DNA of 64,000 nucleotides from Natronococcus sp. A-GB7 (GTDB lineage Archaea > Halobacteriota > Halobacteria > Halobacteriales > Natrialbaceae): contig NZ_JARUKV010000018.1 of assembly GCF_029688865.1 (NCBI RefSeq), forward strand, positions 37,767 to 101,766, in the 5' to 3' direction. Positions within the stretch are counted from its first letter, which is position 1. Each line of letters opens with the position of its first letter. A program made the translations under genes and the position numbers. Below the pieces are notes generated by a model. The model saw nothing but the letters and a program-made list of their open reading frames with translations, was not told the DNA's origin and searched no databases. Shown here one piece after another: positions 29,020-38,402 of the stretch.

Positions 29020-29378
29020 CCTTTTTGGACCGGACGGTAAATCAGTGCTCCGGACAGCCAACGCCCCGAAACTGCCCGTCGGTGGGGGAGCGTTTGCCAA
29101 TCGTACGATCGCTGTCCCGCTTCGCTCGACGGTCGCCGTTCGCCCGAATCCGTTCTCGGCTGCTCCTCGGATCTACAGCACGTCCAAGTCCACGGAGACC
29201 GTGGGCTGATACCGCTCGAGCGATCGAGTTCTATCGTGGATGAGCTCGGTCGCCGTTGGACTGGAGCGTTATGAAACGATTTCGAGAACTCACGCATCAT
29301 CCCGAGACCGATTGGGGAAGCCCTCTCGGAGTCGATGACCGACGGCAACCGTTCCCCTTCCGCTGCCAGTAAGTATAT
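29020..29378. other. Intergenic region between tatA and the next gene
   Basis: About 360 bases with no ORF that has a plausible start and codon use on either strand. TATA-like AGTATATTA lies at its right end (29372-29380). Nothing else stands out. Confidence 0.5.
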
Positions 29379-29405
29379 TATGTGAGAAAAACTGTTACTC
29401 ACATA
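29379..29405. promoter_or_regulatory. Operator-like inverted repeat
   Basis: TATGTGAG (29379-29386) and CTCACATA (29398-29405) are perfect 8-base arms with an 11-base spacer. They sit between the TATA box (29374-29379) and the ATG at 29415, where a bound repressor would block transcription. Confidence 0.55.
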
Positions 29406-29414
29406 TGATTAGAT

Positions 29415-29723
29415 ATGTCTCGTCGATCGGCGGCGTTCGCACGGTCGGAAGACCGGTCGGACGCCGACGGTTGCGTCCGGGGCGATCGAGGGCGTCGGGT
29501 GGTCTGGGTGAGTGACCCAATCGTCCTCGAGTGGACCCCGCTGAACGCGTGTCGCCGCCGGCTGATCTTCGAACCGCGGGAGATCGGTGGCTGGCGTCGG
29601 ACCGAGGAGGAACGCCGGGACGAGGAGTGGCACGTCGTCGACCACGAAATCGTCACCCACGTCGAACTCGATCGCTCCGGACCGGACGGTCCTTCGGGCG
29701 TGACGACGTATCGCGGCCCGTAG
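29415..29723 (+). CDS. Hypothetical protein
   Basis: 102 residues, soluble and charged, no membrane segment. The core VVWVSDPIVLEWTPLNACRRRLIFEPREIGGWRR has a beta-strand look and suggests a real small domain, and codon use is normal. The promoter carries a long inverted repeat, so expression is probably switched. The first 30 residues are poorly structured. I do not recognise the family. Confidence 0.55.
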   Translation: MSRRSAAFARSEDRSDADGCVRGDRGRRVVWVSDPIVLEWTPLNACRRRLIFEPREIGGWRRTEEERRDEEWHVVDHEIVTHVELDRSGPDGPSGVTTYRGP

Positions 29724-29849
29724 CTCGGGGGTCCGTTGGATACCGGATCCGAGCGAAGCGACGCTCGTCGTCCCCGATCGAAACCGGAGGGACCGAGATC
29801 GGTTCCGGGAACGAAACTGTCTTTCCCGTCTACCCGTAACTCGAGAGCG

Positions 29850-30329
29850 ATGGTAGATACCGGAGACGCCGCACCCGACTTTACCGTACCGCTCGCGAAC
29901 GGCGACGTCGATTCCTTCACGCTCTCGGAGCGCCTCGAGGCGGAGGCCCCGATCGTCCTCGCCTTCTTCCCGGGCGCGTTCACGGGCGTCTGTACCGACG
30001 AGATGTGTACGTTCCAGGACCGGCTCTCGGCGTTCGACGACGTCGACGCCACGGTGTACGGGATCAGCCGTGACACGCCCTTTACGCAAAACGAGTTCCG
30101 CGACCAGAACGACCTCGAGTTCGGGCTGCTCAGCGACCTGAACAAGGAGGTCATCGCCGACTACGGCGTCGAGATGGACTTCGACGATATGGGCGTCTAC
30201 GGCGTCGCCAAGCGCTCGGTGTTCGTCGTCGACGCGGACGGCGAGGTCACCTACGCGTGGGTCAGCGACGATCCCGGTGTCGAGCCGGAGTACGCCGAGG
30301 TCGAGGACGCGGCCGCCGACGCGGCGTAA
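29850..30329 (+). CDS. Peroxiredoxin (AhpC/TSA, BCP-like)
   Basis: 159 residues from the ATG at 29850. The peroxidatic Cys lies in PGAFTGVCTDEMCTF, with a second Cys five residues later. APDFTVPLANGD at the start and YGVAKRSVFVVDADGEVTYAW near the end are thioredoxin-fold strands of the family. It reduces hydrogen peroxide and organic peroxides in the cytoplasm. The start at an earlier in-frame codon would add unrelated sequence. Confidence 0.93.
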   Translation: MVDTGDAAPDFTVPLANGDVDSFTLSERLEAEAPIVLAFFPGAFTGVCTDEMCTFQDRLSAFDDVDATVYGISRDTPFTQNEFRDQNDLEFGLLSDLNKEVIADYGVEMDFDDMGVYGVAKRSVFVVDADGEVTYAWVSDDPGVEPEYAEVEDAAADAA

Positions 30330-30370
30330 CTACCCGCAGCCCTTTTCTAGCCGGGCAGCCTCGTGCGGAT

Positions 30371-31186
30371 ATGAGCGATTCGACGACCGACGAGCAGGCG
30401 GGCCGCGTCTACGTTCCTACCGCCGACCACCACTTTCCCGACGCGAAGCTAAACGAGGTTCTCGAGTTCGTCGACGAGGACGAGGAGATCCAGACCTACC
30501 TCGAGGCCCAGAACATCAACGCCGTCGACCGGATGCGGTACAACGATCACGGCGCGAAACACATCGAGATCGTCCGCAACCGCGCGCTCTGTCTGTACGA
30601 TCTGTTGAAGGGGGGCGATGTCGAGTTCAACGGCGCCAGCGAGCAGGGGCTGGCGGAGGCCGACGAGGCGGTGATCGTCGCGCTGGCGGCGACCCTCCAC
30701 GACGTCGGCCACGTCGTCCACCGCGACCAGCACGCCTACTACTCGATACCCCTCGCCGCGGACATCCTAGAGCGGGTGCTGCCGGAGTTCTACGACGTCG
30801 CCGAGACGGTCCGAATGAAGGGGGAGGTGCTCCACGCGATCCTCTGTCACCACACCGCCGAGACGCCCCTGACGACCGAGGCCGGCGTCATCCGCGTCGC
30901 CGACGCGCTCGATATGGAACGGGGTCGCTCCCGGATCCCCTACGAGCAGGGCGGCCGCGGCATCAACACGCTCTCGAGCCAGGCGATCAGCCACGTCTCC
31001 CTTCACGAGGGCGAGTCCCGGCCCGTGATGGTCGAGATCGCGATGACCAACGCCGCGGGCGTCTATCAGGTCGACAACCTGCTGAAGGCGAAGTTGCGGG
31101 ACTCGGGACTCCAGAACGAGATTCGGATCGTCGCCGTCAACACCAACGAGAACCACGAACAGTTGGTCGAGCGAATCGAACTGTAG
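30371..31186 (+). CDS. HD-domain phosphohydrolase
   Basis: 271 residues from the ATG at 30371. The HD metal site is visible: DHGAKHIEIVRNRAL, the ATLHDVGHVVHRDQH core and LCHHTAETPL followed by GVIRVADALDMERGRSRIPY. The family cleaves phosphate esters, often nucleotides. A C-terminal alpha/beta domain (about 200-271) has no obvious motif. It starts 41 bases after the peroxiredoxin and may be cotranscribed. Substrate unknown. Confidence 0.9.
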   Translation: MSDSTTDEQAGRVYVPTADHHFPDAKLNEVLEFVDEDEEIQTYLEAQNINAVDRMRYNDHGAKHIEIVRNRALCLYDLLKGGDVEFNGASEQGLAEADEAVIVALAATLHDVGHVVHRDQHAYYSIPLAADILERVLPEFYDVAETVRMKGEVLHAILCHHTAETPLTTEAGVIRVADALDMERGRSRIPYEQGGRGINTLSSQAISHVSLHEGESRPVMVEIAMTNAAGVYQVDNLLKAKLRDSGLQNEIRIVAVNTNENHEQLVERIEL

Positions 31187-31258
31187 TCGGACGAACTGCC
31201 GTGAGTCGGTCTCGAGGATCAGTTCTGCGGTGCTTCGAAACGGGGCGAGGAGAGCGCT

Positions 31259-31477
31259 TCAGGCGAGTCGGTACCGACCGCCGTCCCGTTCGACGTAGCC
31301 CCGTTCTCGAAGCGTTCGCGCGATAGAGAGCACCGTTCCCTTCTCGACGTCGAGCGCCGCACAGAGTTCGTCGGCGCTGGCGTCGGGCCACTCCCGAAGG
31401 TAGAGGTAGAGTAGCTTCGCCTGCGCCGATTCGAGACTCCCGGGGATCGAAACGTCGGGTCTCGTCTCCAGTTGCAT
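31259..31477 (-). CDS. Small winged-helix DNA-binding protein
   Basis: 72 residues, almost entirely one winged-helix domain: AQAKLLYLYLREWPDASADEL, then the recognition helix KGTVLSIARTLRERGYVER and the wing DGGRYRL. It resembles the DNA-binding part of TrmB/MarR-type archaeal regulators. A TATA box at 31501-31509 is 28 bases upstream. No effector domain, so it may act with a partner. Confidence 0.8.
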   Translation of the reverse strand: MQLETRPDVSIPGSLESAQAKLLYLYLREWPDASADELCAALDVEKGTVLSIARTLRERGYVERDGGRYRLA

Positions 31478-31500
31478 ACTTCCCCCTCCGCGGTTCGACG

Positions 31501-31509
31501 ATATTAAAA
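31501..31509 (-). promoter_or_regulatory. TATA box of the small winged-helix gene
   Basis: TTTTAATAT on the minus strand centred 28 bases before the ATG at 31477. Confidence 0.55.
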
Positions 31510-31607
31510 CCAGCTATCGTCATCTGTCGAACGTAGCGTCCACACCGCTCCCCGTGGACCGTAACCGAGTCAGGACGCTTTTGTCGTCGCTGGTCCTCCG
31601 GGCGGGT

Positions 31608-31802
31608 ATGAATATCCAGCTTATCGTTCTCGGTCTGCTAACTGGGACGCTCACCGGCGCGTTCTTCGCGCTCGTCGACGTTCCGATCCCCGCACCGCCG
31701 GAGCTGCCGGGGCTAATGGGGATCGTCGGCATCTACCTCGGGTACAAGCTCGTCGAAGCCTCGGGCGTCACGCTCGACGTCGTCGAGTCGATCGGTCTCT
31801 GA
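31608..31802 (+). CDS. XapX domain protein
   Basis: 64 residues with two membrane helices around a PxP-rich loop: LLTGTLTGAFFALVDVPIPA then PPELPGLMGIVGIYLGYKLV. This is the XapX (DUF1427) pattern of small membrane proteins of unknown function. The start at 31608 gives the family length. Confidence 0.88.
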   Translation: MNIQLIVLGLLTGTLTGAFFALVDVPIPAPPELPGLMGIVGIYLGYKLVEASGVTLDVVESIGL

Positions 31803-31900
31803 TACGGATTGCTGTACCGATGTACCGGTGTCGCCGCCGCTCGGGTCGTGGTTGTGCCGGAACTGACGGACAGTAATCCGTACGAGGCAGCCGCCCCCTC

Positions 31901-33205
31901 TCAGGGGGCGACGTCCAGCCCTGCGGCGAACTCGCGGGCGCGCTCCCGGATCGCCGCGGCGTCGGCGACGACGACCTCGCCGTCGCGCTGGAGGACCTCG
32001 CCGTCGACCATCGTAAAGGAGACGTCGTCGCCGTGGGCGGCGAAAACCAGGTGCGAGAGCACGTCGTGGATCGGCGTCGCGCGCGTGAGGTCGGTCTCGA
32101 GGCCGACGATATCGGCTTTCCATCCCTCGCGGAGCTTTCCGACGCGCTCGAAGCCGGCGGCCTCGGCGCCGTTTGCCGTCGCCATCTCGAACACCGTCCG
32201 TGCGGGCAGGGCCTGGGGCTCGAGCCGGTCGACCTTCTGGAGCAGCGAGGCCTGGCGCATCTCGGTGAACGGGTCGAGCGTGTTGTTACACGGCGGACCG
32301 TCGTTGCCCAGCGCGACGGTGATCCCGCGGTCGAGGTAGTCTAGCACCGGCGCGACGCCGCTGGCCAGTTTCATGTTCGACGAGGGACAGTAAGTGACGT
32401 TCGTGCCGGTCTCGGCGAGCACCTCGCGCTCGCTCTCGTCGGTCCACACGCAGTGGGCGAGCACGACGTCCTCGCCCGTGAGCCCGACCTCGTCGAGCCA
32501 GTGGATGTTCCGCATTCCCGTCTCCCGCTCGACGGTCTCGATCTCCCCGCGGTTCTCGCTCGCGTGGGTGTGAATCCGCACGCCGTCGTAGGCGTCGGCG
32601 AGCTCCCGACTCCCGCGAAGGCACGCCTCGGTACAGCTCACGGCGAACCTGGGCGTCACGGCGTACCGGATGCGCCCGCCCGCGGCTCCGTGGTAGCGTT
32701 CGATGAGTCGCTCGCTCTCGGCTAAGGCCTCGTCGGTGTCCTCGAGCAGCCCCTCCGGTGCCTCCTGATCCATCATCACCTTGCCGAGCCGACCGCGGAT
32801 CCCCAGCTCTCGGGCGGCCTCGAACGCCTCCTCGGCGTGGGCGACCGAGAGGTGATCGATGCAGGTCGTCGTCCCGCTCTCGATCAGCTCGAGGTAGCCC
32901 AACTCGGCCGCGGCGCGCATCTCCTCGGCCGAGAGTTCGGCCTCCATCGGCAGGACGTACTCGAAGAGCCAGTCGAGCAACTCGGTGTCGTCGGCGATGC
33001 CCCGACCGAGGCTCTGGACGGAGTGGATGTGGGCGCCGACGGTTCCCGGCGCGAGCACGTCACAGGAGTGACGTTCGTGGTCCGGGTACTCCTCGAGACA
33101 GTCCGACCGCTTCCCGACGGCGGCGATTTCGTCGTCCTCGACGACGACCGCACCGTCTTCGATCACGGTGTCGGCGTCGGCGACGACGGTTCCCGACAGC
33201 AACAT
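31901..33205 (-). CDS. Metal-dependent amidohydrolase, deaminase of the ATZ/TRZ type
   Basis: 434 residues from the ATG at 33205; the longer ORF upstream is not coding in style. The metal site appears as GAHIHSVQSLGRG, THASENRGEIETV, LAHCVWTDE and ALGNDGPPCNN. Relatives deaminate S-adenosylhomocysteine, 5'-deoxyadenosine or chlorinated triazines; the ring-opening loop SGTTTCIDHLSVAH is shared. In the first motif the common NxHxH asparagine is an alanine. A role in purine-nucleoside salvage is most likely but not proven. Confidence 0.87.
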   Translation of the reverse strand: MLLSGTVVADADTVIEDGAVVVEDDEIAAVGKRSDCLEEYPDHERHSCDVLAPGTVGAHIHSVQSLGRGIADDTELLDWLFEYVLPMEAELSAEEMRAAAELGYLELIESGTTTCIDHLSVAHAEEAFEAARELGIRGRLGKVMMDQEAPEGLLEDTDEALAESERLIERYHGAAGGRIRYAVTPRFAVSCTEACLRGSRELADAYDGVRIHTHASENRGEIETVERETGMRNIHWLDEVGLTGEDVVLAHCVWTDESEREVLAETGTNVTYCPSSNMKLASGVAPVLDYLDRGITVALGNDGPPCNNTLDPFTEMRQASLLQKVDRLEPQALPARTVFEMATANGAEAAGFERVGKLREGWKADIVGLETDLTRATPIHDVLSHLVFAAHGDDVSFTMVDGEVLQRDGEVVVADAAAIRERAREFAAGLDVAP

Positions 33206-33264
33206 ACCCTCTTTCGGTAGCCGACGAAGCGGTTTATCTCTATGGGTTCCGCGCGTTCGTCGGG

Positions 33265-33450
33265 TCAGGGTCGAATCTTCAGCGACACCACCGAAAGCGC
33301 CCAGACGACACAGATGAGCGTGGCGAACGTGATGTAGGCGACGCCGAGTGGCAGGGCGATCAACGGCAGGTAGTCGATAAACAGGTAGCCGGCGAGGAGG
33401 AGTGCCGGCACGAGAACGAGGTTCCATCGGACGAATCGCTCGAGTCCCAT
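33265..33450 (-). CDS. Small two-helix membrane protein
   Basis: 61 residues: NLVLVPALLLAGYLFIDYLPLIALPLGVAY and ATLICVVWALSVVSLK are two hydrophobic segments. No motif beyond that. It lies on the same strand as, and between, sdhA and the amidohydrolase gene, and codon use is normal. Function unknown. Confidence 0.65.
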   Translation of the reverse strand: MGLERFVRWNLVLVPALLLAGYLFIDYLPLIALPLGVAYITFATLICVVWALSVVSLKIRP

Positions 33451-33536
33451 CTATCCGGCAGAAACGCGAGCGGACACATAGCGCTGCTGGTCTCGGTCGG
33501 CGCTCGTATCGACTGATAAAAACGTTCGCCCGCGGC

Positions 33537-35375
33537 TCAGTAGCTGCGTTCCTTCGGCTCGTAGGTCTTCTCGCCCTCGAGGATAACGGGCCGGTAGAAG
33601 ATGTTCGGCTCGCCGTCCTCCCAGGAGATCAGCGTGTGCTTGAGCCAGTTCTCGTCGTCACGCTCCTGGTTCTCCTGGCGCCAGTGGGCGCCTCGGAACT
33701 CGTTTCGCACGAGCGCGCCCAGCGCGATCGTCTCGGCGACGTCGATCAGGTTGCGCGTCTCGTAGGTCTGCTGGAGGTCGGTGTTGAACGTGCGGGAGGG
33801 GTCGTCGACGTAGACGTTCTGGTACTCCTCGCGACACTCCCGGATGACGCGGAGCGCCTTTCGGATACCCTCGTCGGTACGGAAGACGTTGACGTAGTCG
33901 GTCATCGCCTTCTGGAGCTTCGCACGGATCTGGGCGTGCTGGACGCCGTCGTCCTTGTCCATCAGGTGATCGACGCGAGCGCGCTCGGCCTCGACGGCGC
34001 GCTCGAGGAGTCCGTCCGTTTCGGTCGCGACGCCGCTTCCGTCGGCGGCGACGCCGCCGGCGGTATCGAGCCCGGCCGAACCGGGCTGGACGGGCAGCTC
34101 CGTCTCGGTCTCGTCCTCGACGTCGGGGCCGTAGCCGGTCTCGATCTCGGCCGTTCCGAGGTCGTCGCCGGCGGCGTGGCGACCCGCTCGCTTGCCGAAG
34201 ACGATCAGTTCGGGGAGCGCGTTCCCGCCCAGGCGGTTGCCGCCGTGGACGGAGACGCAGGCGGACTCGCCAGCCGCGTAGAGCCCGGAGATACAGGTCT
34301 GGCCGTTCTCGTCGACGTCGATGCCGCCCATCGCGTAATGTTGGCCGGGTTTGACCGGCATCGGCTCGACGAGCCCGTCGACGCCCTCGAAGTCCTCCGC
34401 GAGGTGGAGGATGTTCTCGAGGCGGTCGAGGATGCGCTCCTCGCCGAGGTGGCGCATGTCGAGGTGGACGTACTCGTCGTTGACGCCCCGACCCTCGTTT
34501 ACCTCGGTGAGTTCGGCGCGGGCGACGACGTCGCGGGAGGCGAGTTCGCCCGAGTTGTTCGCGTACCCGTACTCGAACATGAACCGTTCACCTTTCGCGT
34601 TGTAGAGGATCCCCCCCTCCCCGCGGACACCCTCGGAGATGAGCACGCCCGTCGAGGGCAGCGACGTCGGGTGGAACTGGATGAACTCCATGTCCTCGAG
34701 CGGCGCGCCCGCGCGGTAGGCCATCGCGTGGCCGTCGCCGGTACAGGAGACGGCGTTGGTCGTGTGGTCGAACGCCTGTCCCGGGCCGCCGGTCGCGAGG
34801 ATGACGCCGTTGTTGGCCTTGAACCCCTCGACGTTGCCCGACTGGACGTCGTAGGCGACGACGCCGTGACACTCCCGGTCGTTCGGGTCGGCGGCGTCGT
34901 CGGTGACGAGGTTCATGACGTACCACTCGTCGTACACCTGAATGCCGCGTTTGACGACCTGCTCGTACATGACGTGGAGCAGGTGGTGGCCGGTCTCGGC
35001 GCCGGCGTAGGTCGTCCGCGGGAACGAGAGCCCGCCGAACGGCCGCTGGGAGACCCTGCCGTCGTCCTCGCGGGAGAAGGGCATCCCCCAGTGCTCGAGC
35101 TGGATCGTCTCCTCGGGGGCGTCCTGGGCCAGCGTCTCGGCTGCGGGGGCGTCGGCCAGGTAGTCCGACCCCTTCATCGTGTCGTAGGCGTGGAGCTCCC
35201 AGTCGTCGCCCTCGCGGAGGGCGGCGTTGATCCCGCCCTCGGCCGCGCCGGTGTGGCTGCGGACCGGGTGGAGTTTCGAGACGATCGCCGTGTCGGCGCC
35301 CGCCTCGTGCGCTGCGATTGCCGCCCGGAGGCCGGCGCCGCCGGCGCCGACCACGATAACGTCGTGTTCGTACAT
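33537..35375 (-). CDS. sdhA: Succinate dehydrogenase flavoprotein subunit
   Basis: 612 residues. The FAD-binding dinucleotide fold opens the protein (VIVVGAGGAGLRAAIAAHEAG) and the covalent-flavin His lies in SHTGAAEGGINAAL. Substrate-site motifs are HPTSLPSTGVLISEGVRGEGG and GNRLGGNALPEL. It oxidises succinate to fumarate in the citrate cycle and passes electrons to SdhB. Last gene of sdhCDBA, one base after sdhB. Confidence 0.96.
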   Translation of the reverse strand: MYEHDVIVVGAGGAGLRAAIAAHEAGADTAIVSKLHPVRSHTGAAEGGINAALREGDDWELHAYDTMKGSDYLADAPAAETLAQDAPEETIQLEHWGMPFSREDDGRVSQRPFGGLSFPRTTYAGAETGHHLLHVMYEQVVKRGIQVYDEWYVMNLVTDDAADPNDRECHGVVAYDVQSGNVEGFKANNGVILATGGPGQAFDHTTNAVSCTGDGHAMAYRAGAPLEDMEFIQFHPTSLPSTGVLISEGVRGEGGILYNAKGERFMFEYGYANNSGELASRDVVARAELTEVNEGRGVNDEYVHLDMRHLGEERILDRLENILHLAEDFEGVDGLVEPMPVKPGQHYAMGGIDVDENGQTCISGLYAAGESACVSVHGGNRLGGNALPELIVFGKRAGRHAAGDDLGTAEIETGYGPDVEDETETELPVQPGSAGLDTAGGVAADGSGVATETDGLLERAVEAERARVDHLMDKDDGVQHAQIRAKLQKAMTDYVNVFRTDEGIRKALRVIRECREEYQNVYVDDPSRTFNTDLQQTYETRNLIDVAETIALGALVRNEFRGAHWRQENQERDDENWLKHTLISWEDGEPNIFYRPVILEGEKTYEPKERSY

Positions 35376-35376
35376 G

Positions 35377-36261
35377 TTACCAGAATTTCAGGTTCTTCTT
35401 CACCGCTTCCCGTTTGAGCTCCTGAATGTGCTCGGTCAGGGGGATGTCCTTCGGACACACCTCGGTACAGGAGAACTGGGTCTGGCAGCGCCAGACGCCG
35501 TGTTCCTGTTCGACGATGCGGAGGCGGTGCTCCTTGATCTCCTCGTCCTCGCGTTCGTCCATCGCGAACCGGTAGGCCTTGTTGATCGCCGCGGGGCCCA
35601 GATACTCGTTGTCGCCGGCCGCGATGTTACACGAGGACATACACGCCGCACACCAGATACACCGGGTCGACATCTTCACCTTCTCGCGGTTCTCGCGGGA
35701 CTGGCGCTGTTCCTCTAAGTCGCCGTCCGGGAGCTCCTCCTGCTGAAAGTAGGGCTCGACGGCGTGCATCTGGTCGTAGAAGTGGTCCATATCGACGACC
35801 AGATCCTTGACGACCTCCTGGTGGGGGAGGGGCTCGATTCGAACCGGCTGTTTGAGATCCGATATCTGGGTCTTACAGCCCAGTTGCTGTCGTCCGTTGA
35901 CGAAGAAGGCGTCGGAGCCACAGACGGCCTGCCGACAGGAGTGACGGAACGTAAGCGAGGAGTCGAACTCGTCGCGGGCGTACATCACCGCGTCGAGGAC
36001 CGTCATCCCCTTCTCGAAGGGGACGTAGAAGTCGTCGAATCGGGGTTCCTGTTTGCCCTCGACCTCGGGGTCGTAGCGGAACACCTTGAGGTGGACCGTT
36101 TCGCCCTCGACGTCCGACTCGTCGACGGCCTCCTCCTGAGCGAGGCCCTGTTCTTTCTCTTTGAGTCGCTCCTGCTGTGGCGACTCCGTGCCCCGCATCT
36201 CGGGGTCTTCCGGTGCTTCCTGCGACTCGGGTTCTTGCGGTTGTTCTTGTTGCGTACTCAT
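35377..36261 (-). CDS. sdhB: Succinate dehydrogenase iron-sulfur subunit
   Basis: 294 residues. The plant-type [2Fe-2S] site is CRQAVCGSDAFFVNGRQQLGC; the third ligand is Asp rather than Cys, as in E. coli SdhB. The [4Fe-4S] and [3Fe-4S] sites follow as CIWCAACMSSCN and SCTEVCPKDIP. It carries electrons from the flavin to the membrane subunits. About 60 acidic, Gln/Glu-rich residues form an N-terminal extension. Confidence 0.95.
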   Translation of the reverse strand: MSTQQEQPQEPESQEAPEDPEMRGTESPQQERLKEKEQGLAQEEAVDESDVEGETVHLKVFRYDPEVEGKQEPRFDDFYVPFEKGMTVLDAVMYARDEFDSSLTFRHSCRQAVCGSDAFFVNGRQQLGCKTQISDLKQPVRIEPLPHQEVVKDLVVDMDHFYDQMHAVEPYFQQEELPDGDLEEQRQSRENREKVKMSTRCIWCAACMSSCNIAAGDNEYLGPAAINKAYRFAMDEREDEEIKEHRLRIVEQEHGVWRCQTQFSCTEVCPKDIPLTEHIQELKREAVKKNLKFW

Positions 36262-36262
36262 G

Positions 36263-36628
36263 TTAGGTCCACCCCGCCATGGCGACTGCGACCCAGATAC
36301 CCTGGGCGATGAGTGCGATTCCGGCGAGTGACAACACGGCGAGCACGACCTTCTTTTGCGTGCCTTCCAGCCCCTGGTTGACCAGGGCGTTGTAGACGCC
36401 GTTGACGCCGTGGAACGTCCCCGCGATCAGGAACAACACCATCGTCACGAAGTATCCGACGTTCTCCATTCGGGCCTGCGTCCCTGCAAATGTTACGTCC
36501 GCAGCGTGGTTGACGAAGTGTAGCTGGAAGAAGTGAAACGCCAGCACGACGATCAGAAACGCCGCGGTGATACGCTGGAGCAGCCACCCGGTACCGCCGC
36601 GAGTGAACGAGGAGTAGTGCTCCGCCAT
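36263..36628 (-). CDS. sdhD: Succinate dehydrogenase membrane anchor subunit
   Basis: 121 residues with three membrane helices. GTGWLLQRITAAFLIVVLAFHFFQLHF carries the His expected for haem or quinone binding, and FHGVNGVYNALVNQGL is typical of the SdhD family. Start overlaps the sdhC stop by one base. Together with SdhC it binds quinone. Confidence 0.88.
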   Translation of the reverse strand: MAEHYSSFTRGGTGWLLQRITAAFLIVVLAFHFFQLHFVNHAADVTFAGTQARMENVGYFVTMVLFLIAGTFHGVNGVYNALVNQGLEGTQKKVVLAVLSLAGIALIAQGIWVAVAMAGWT

Positions 36629-37056
36629 CAGATCGCCACCCCGTCCATGAACGTCGGCACGCTCGCGATAGTGATGATACCGGTCAGCACCAGCGAGGCG
36701 TAGAAACTCTTATCCTGTGCCGAGAGGCCGACGCCGAGGTCGACCATCAGCAGCCGAAGCCCGTTCAGAATGTGAAAGACGGCGACCGCCAGCAGTCCGA
36801 CCTCGAGTACGCGGATGATGAACAGCGACTCGAGACCCTGGATCGTCGTCGTGTACACGTCCGTTTCCTGCTGGATCGCCGCCGGGTCGCCGGCCGCTGC
36901 ACCGATGGCCGTACTCAGCACGGCGATGTGGGTAAACAGGTAGCCGATCAGCATCCACCCGGTGAACTTGTGGAAGATCCACGCCCACATTCCGGCCGAG
37001 AACTCCTTCCAGCGACCGAAGTCCTCGATGAGACCGCGATTGTAAGACTGACTCAT
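36628..37056 (-). CDS. sdhC: Succinate dehydrogenase cytochrome b subunit
   Basis: 142 residues with three membrane helices. [27 protein letters not shown] has the H-x-x-TG motif and the haem His, and [15 protein letters not shown] is the conserved third-helix segment. First gene of the sdhCDBA operon; a TATA-like CTATACG is about 32 bases upstream. Confidence 0.9.
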   Translation of the reverse strand: MSQSYNRGLIEDFGRWKEFSAGMWAWIFHKFTGWMLIGYLFTHIAVLSTAIGAAAGDPAAIQQETDVYTTTIQGLESLFIIRVLEVGLLAVAVFHILNGLRLLMVDLGVGLSAQDKSFYASLVLTGIITIASVPTFMDGVAI

Positions 37057-37146
37057 ACGCTCGTGTGGACCGTTTGACCGTGAGCGTATAGAAGTTACCT
37101 TTATCGCGTCGCTTTGCCACAGTCCGCGCCGACAGCCCCCGGACCG

Positions 37147-38244
37147 CTACATCCGGAGCTGTGACTGCGATTCGGTCCCGGTTCCGGTCCGTTCGTTCTC
37201 CAGTGCCGTCCGGGTATCCTGCGAGAGTCCGACCAGGTGACAGAGCGGGTTCCCCGGGTAGACGACGGGGTTCTCGAGAACGCCGACGATCAGTCCCGTA
37301 AACGGCGCCTCAACGGTGACGATGTCCTCTTTCTCCTTGAACGGGTTCGTGATGGTACAGATCACGTCCCCCTCCTCGACGAGCGATCCGCGTCCGTGTT
37401 TCATGTCGACGATCCCGCCGGCGTCGGCCCGGAGCCAGGTCTTCTCGTCGTCGCTGTCGATGACGGTTCGCCAGCCCGGCCAGTGGACGGCCGCACCCGG
37501 ATGGAGACCGAACTCCGCGAACACGCTGGCGACGCCAGTGAGCGCGCGGTCGATCAGCCGTCGCTGGAACCGGTGGGCCTCTCCCATCTCGATCGTAACG
37601 GTCGGAACGCCGGCGTCGGTCGCCTCGCGACGCAGGGTCCCGGACGGCCCCTGACCCGCGATAATAACGTGGGAACTGAACGCGCTTGCGACCCGGGCGG
37701 CGCCGGGATCGTCCATGTTCGCCCGAGCGTGGAGCATGTTCGTCCGTCCCCGCGTCGAGGTGTGAAAGTCGATCCCCAGGTCACAGGGCTCGATGAAGTT
37801 CGTGAAGATCCGGTGGGCCATCCGCCTCGCGCTGGTCGACCCCTCGCGACCGGGAAACGATCGGTTGAGGTCCCGATCGTAGATCGGCAGGTACCGCTCC
37901 TGGGCCAGGAATCCGGGCACGTTCATTACGGGCAGACAGACCAGCGTCCCGTGGAGGTCGGTGTGATCCCAGTCGTGGGCCACCTCGCGGACGACCTCGA
38001 TCCCGTTGAGTTCGTCCCCGTGTGCGGCCGCCGAGAGGAACATCGTCGGTCCCGACTGCTCCCCGTTGATGATCGTGACAGGGATCCGAACGGGATCACC
38101 GAGGTACGTCTCGCTGATGCCGTACCGGATGTTCGCCGACTCGCCGGGATCGACTCGGCCGCCATCGTAGGTGAAGACGTCGTCGTCGATCGGCGGCGAG
38201 TCGGACGACTCGCTCGAGTCGTCGGCCGCGTCGTTACCGCTCAT
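37147..38244 (-). CDS. Succinylglutamate desuccinylase/aspartoacylase-family zinc hydrolase
   Basis: 365 residues. The zinc ligands are in AAHGDELNGIEVVREV and GIDFHTSTRGR, with RDLNRSFPGR as substrate-binding loop. The catalytic Glu is expected in VTIEMGEAH. The last 90 residues (AGGIVDMKHGRGSLVEEGDVI and the following strands) look like a biotinyl/lipoyl-like barrel, common in this subfamily. It would remove an acyl group from an amino acid or amine; the substrate is not defined. About 40 disordered acidic residues lead the protein. Confidence 0.88.
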   Translation of the reverse strand: MSGNDAADDSSESSDSPPIDDDVFTYDGGRVDPGESANIRYGISETYLGDPVRIPVTIINGEQSGPTMFLSAAAHGDELNGIEVVREVAHDWDHTDLHGTLVCLPVMNVPGFLAQERYLPIYDRDLNRSFPGREGSTSARRMAHRIFTNFIEPCDLGIDFHTSTRGRTNMLHARANMDDPGAARVASAFSSHVIIAGQGPSGTLRREATDAGVPTVTIEMGEAHRFQRRLIDRALTGVASVFAEFGLHPGAAVHWPGWRTVIDSDDEKTWLRADAGGIVDMKHGRGSLVEEGDVICTITNPFKEKEDIVTVEAPFTGLIVGVLENPVVYPGNPLCHLVGLSQDTRTALENERTGTGTESQSQLRM

Positions 38245-38402
38245 AGTTGCCCCTGGTCCGGAACCCTCCTGAATCTTTGTTTGCTGTCCCGGAGCCGCGC
38301 CACGGCGCGTTCACAAACTCGCCCGAGGCGTCCGTCCGAGTAGCGTAAGGGAGTTGAAATTCAGGGCATAGATTTTGTATGCCCGACTTGTACGGTACTG
38401 GC

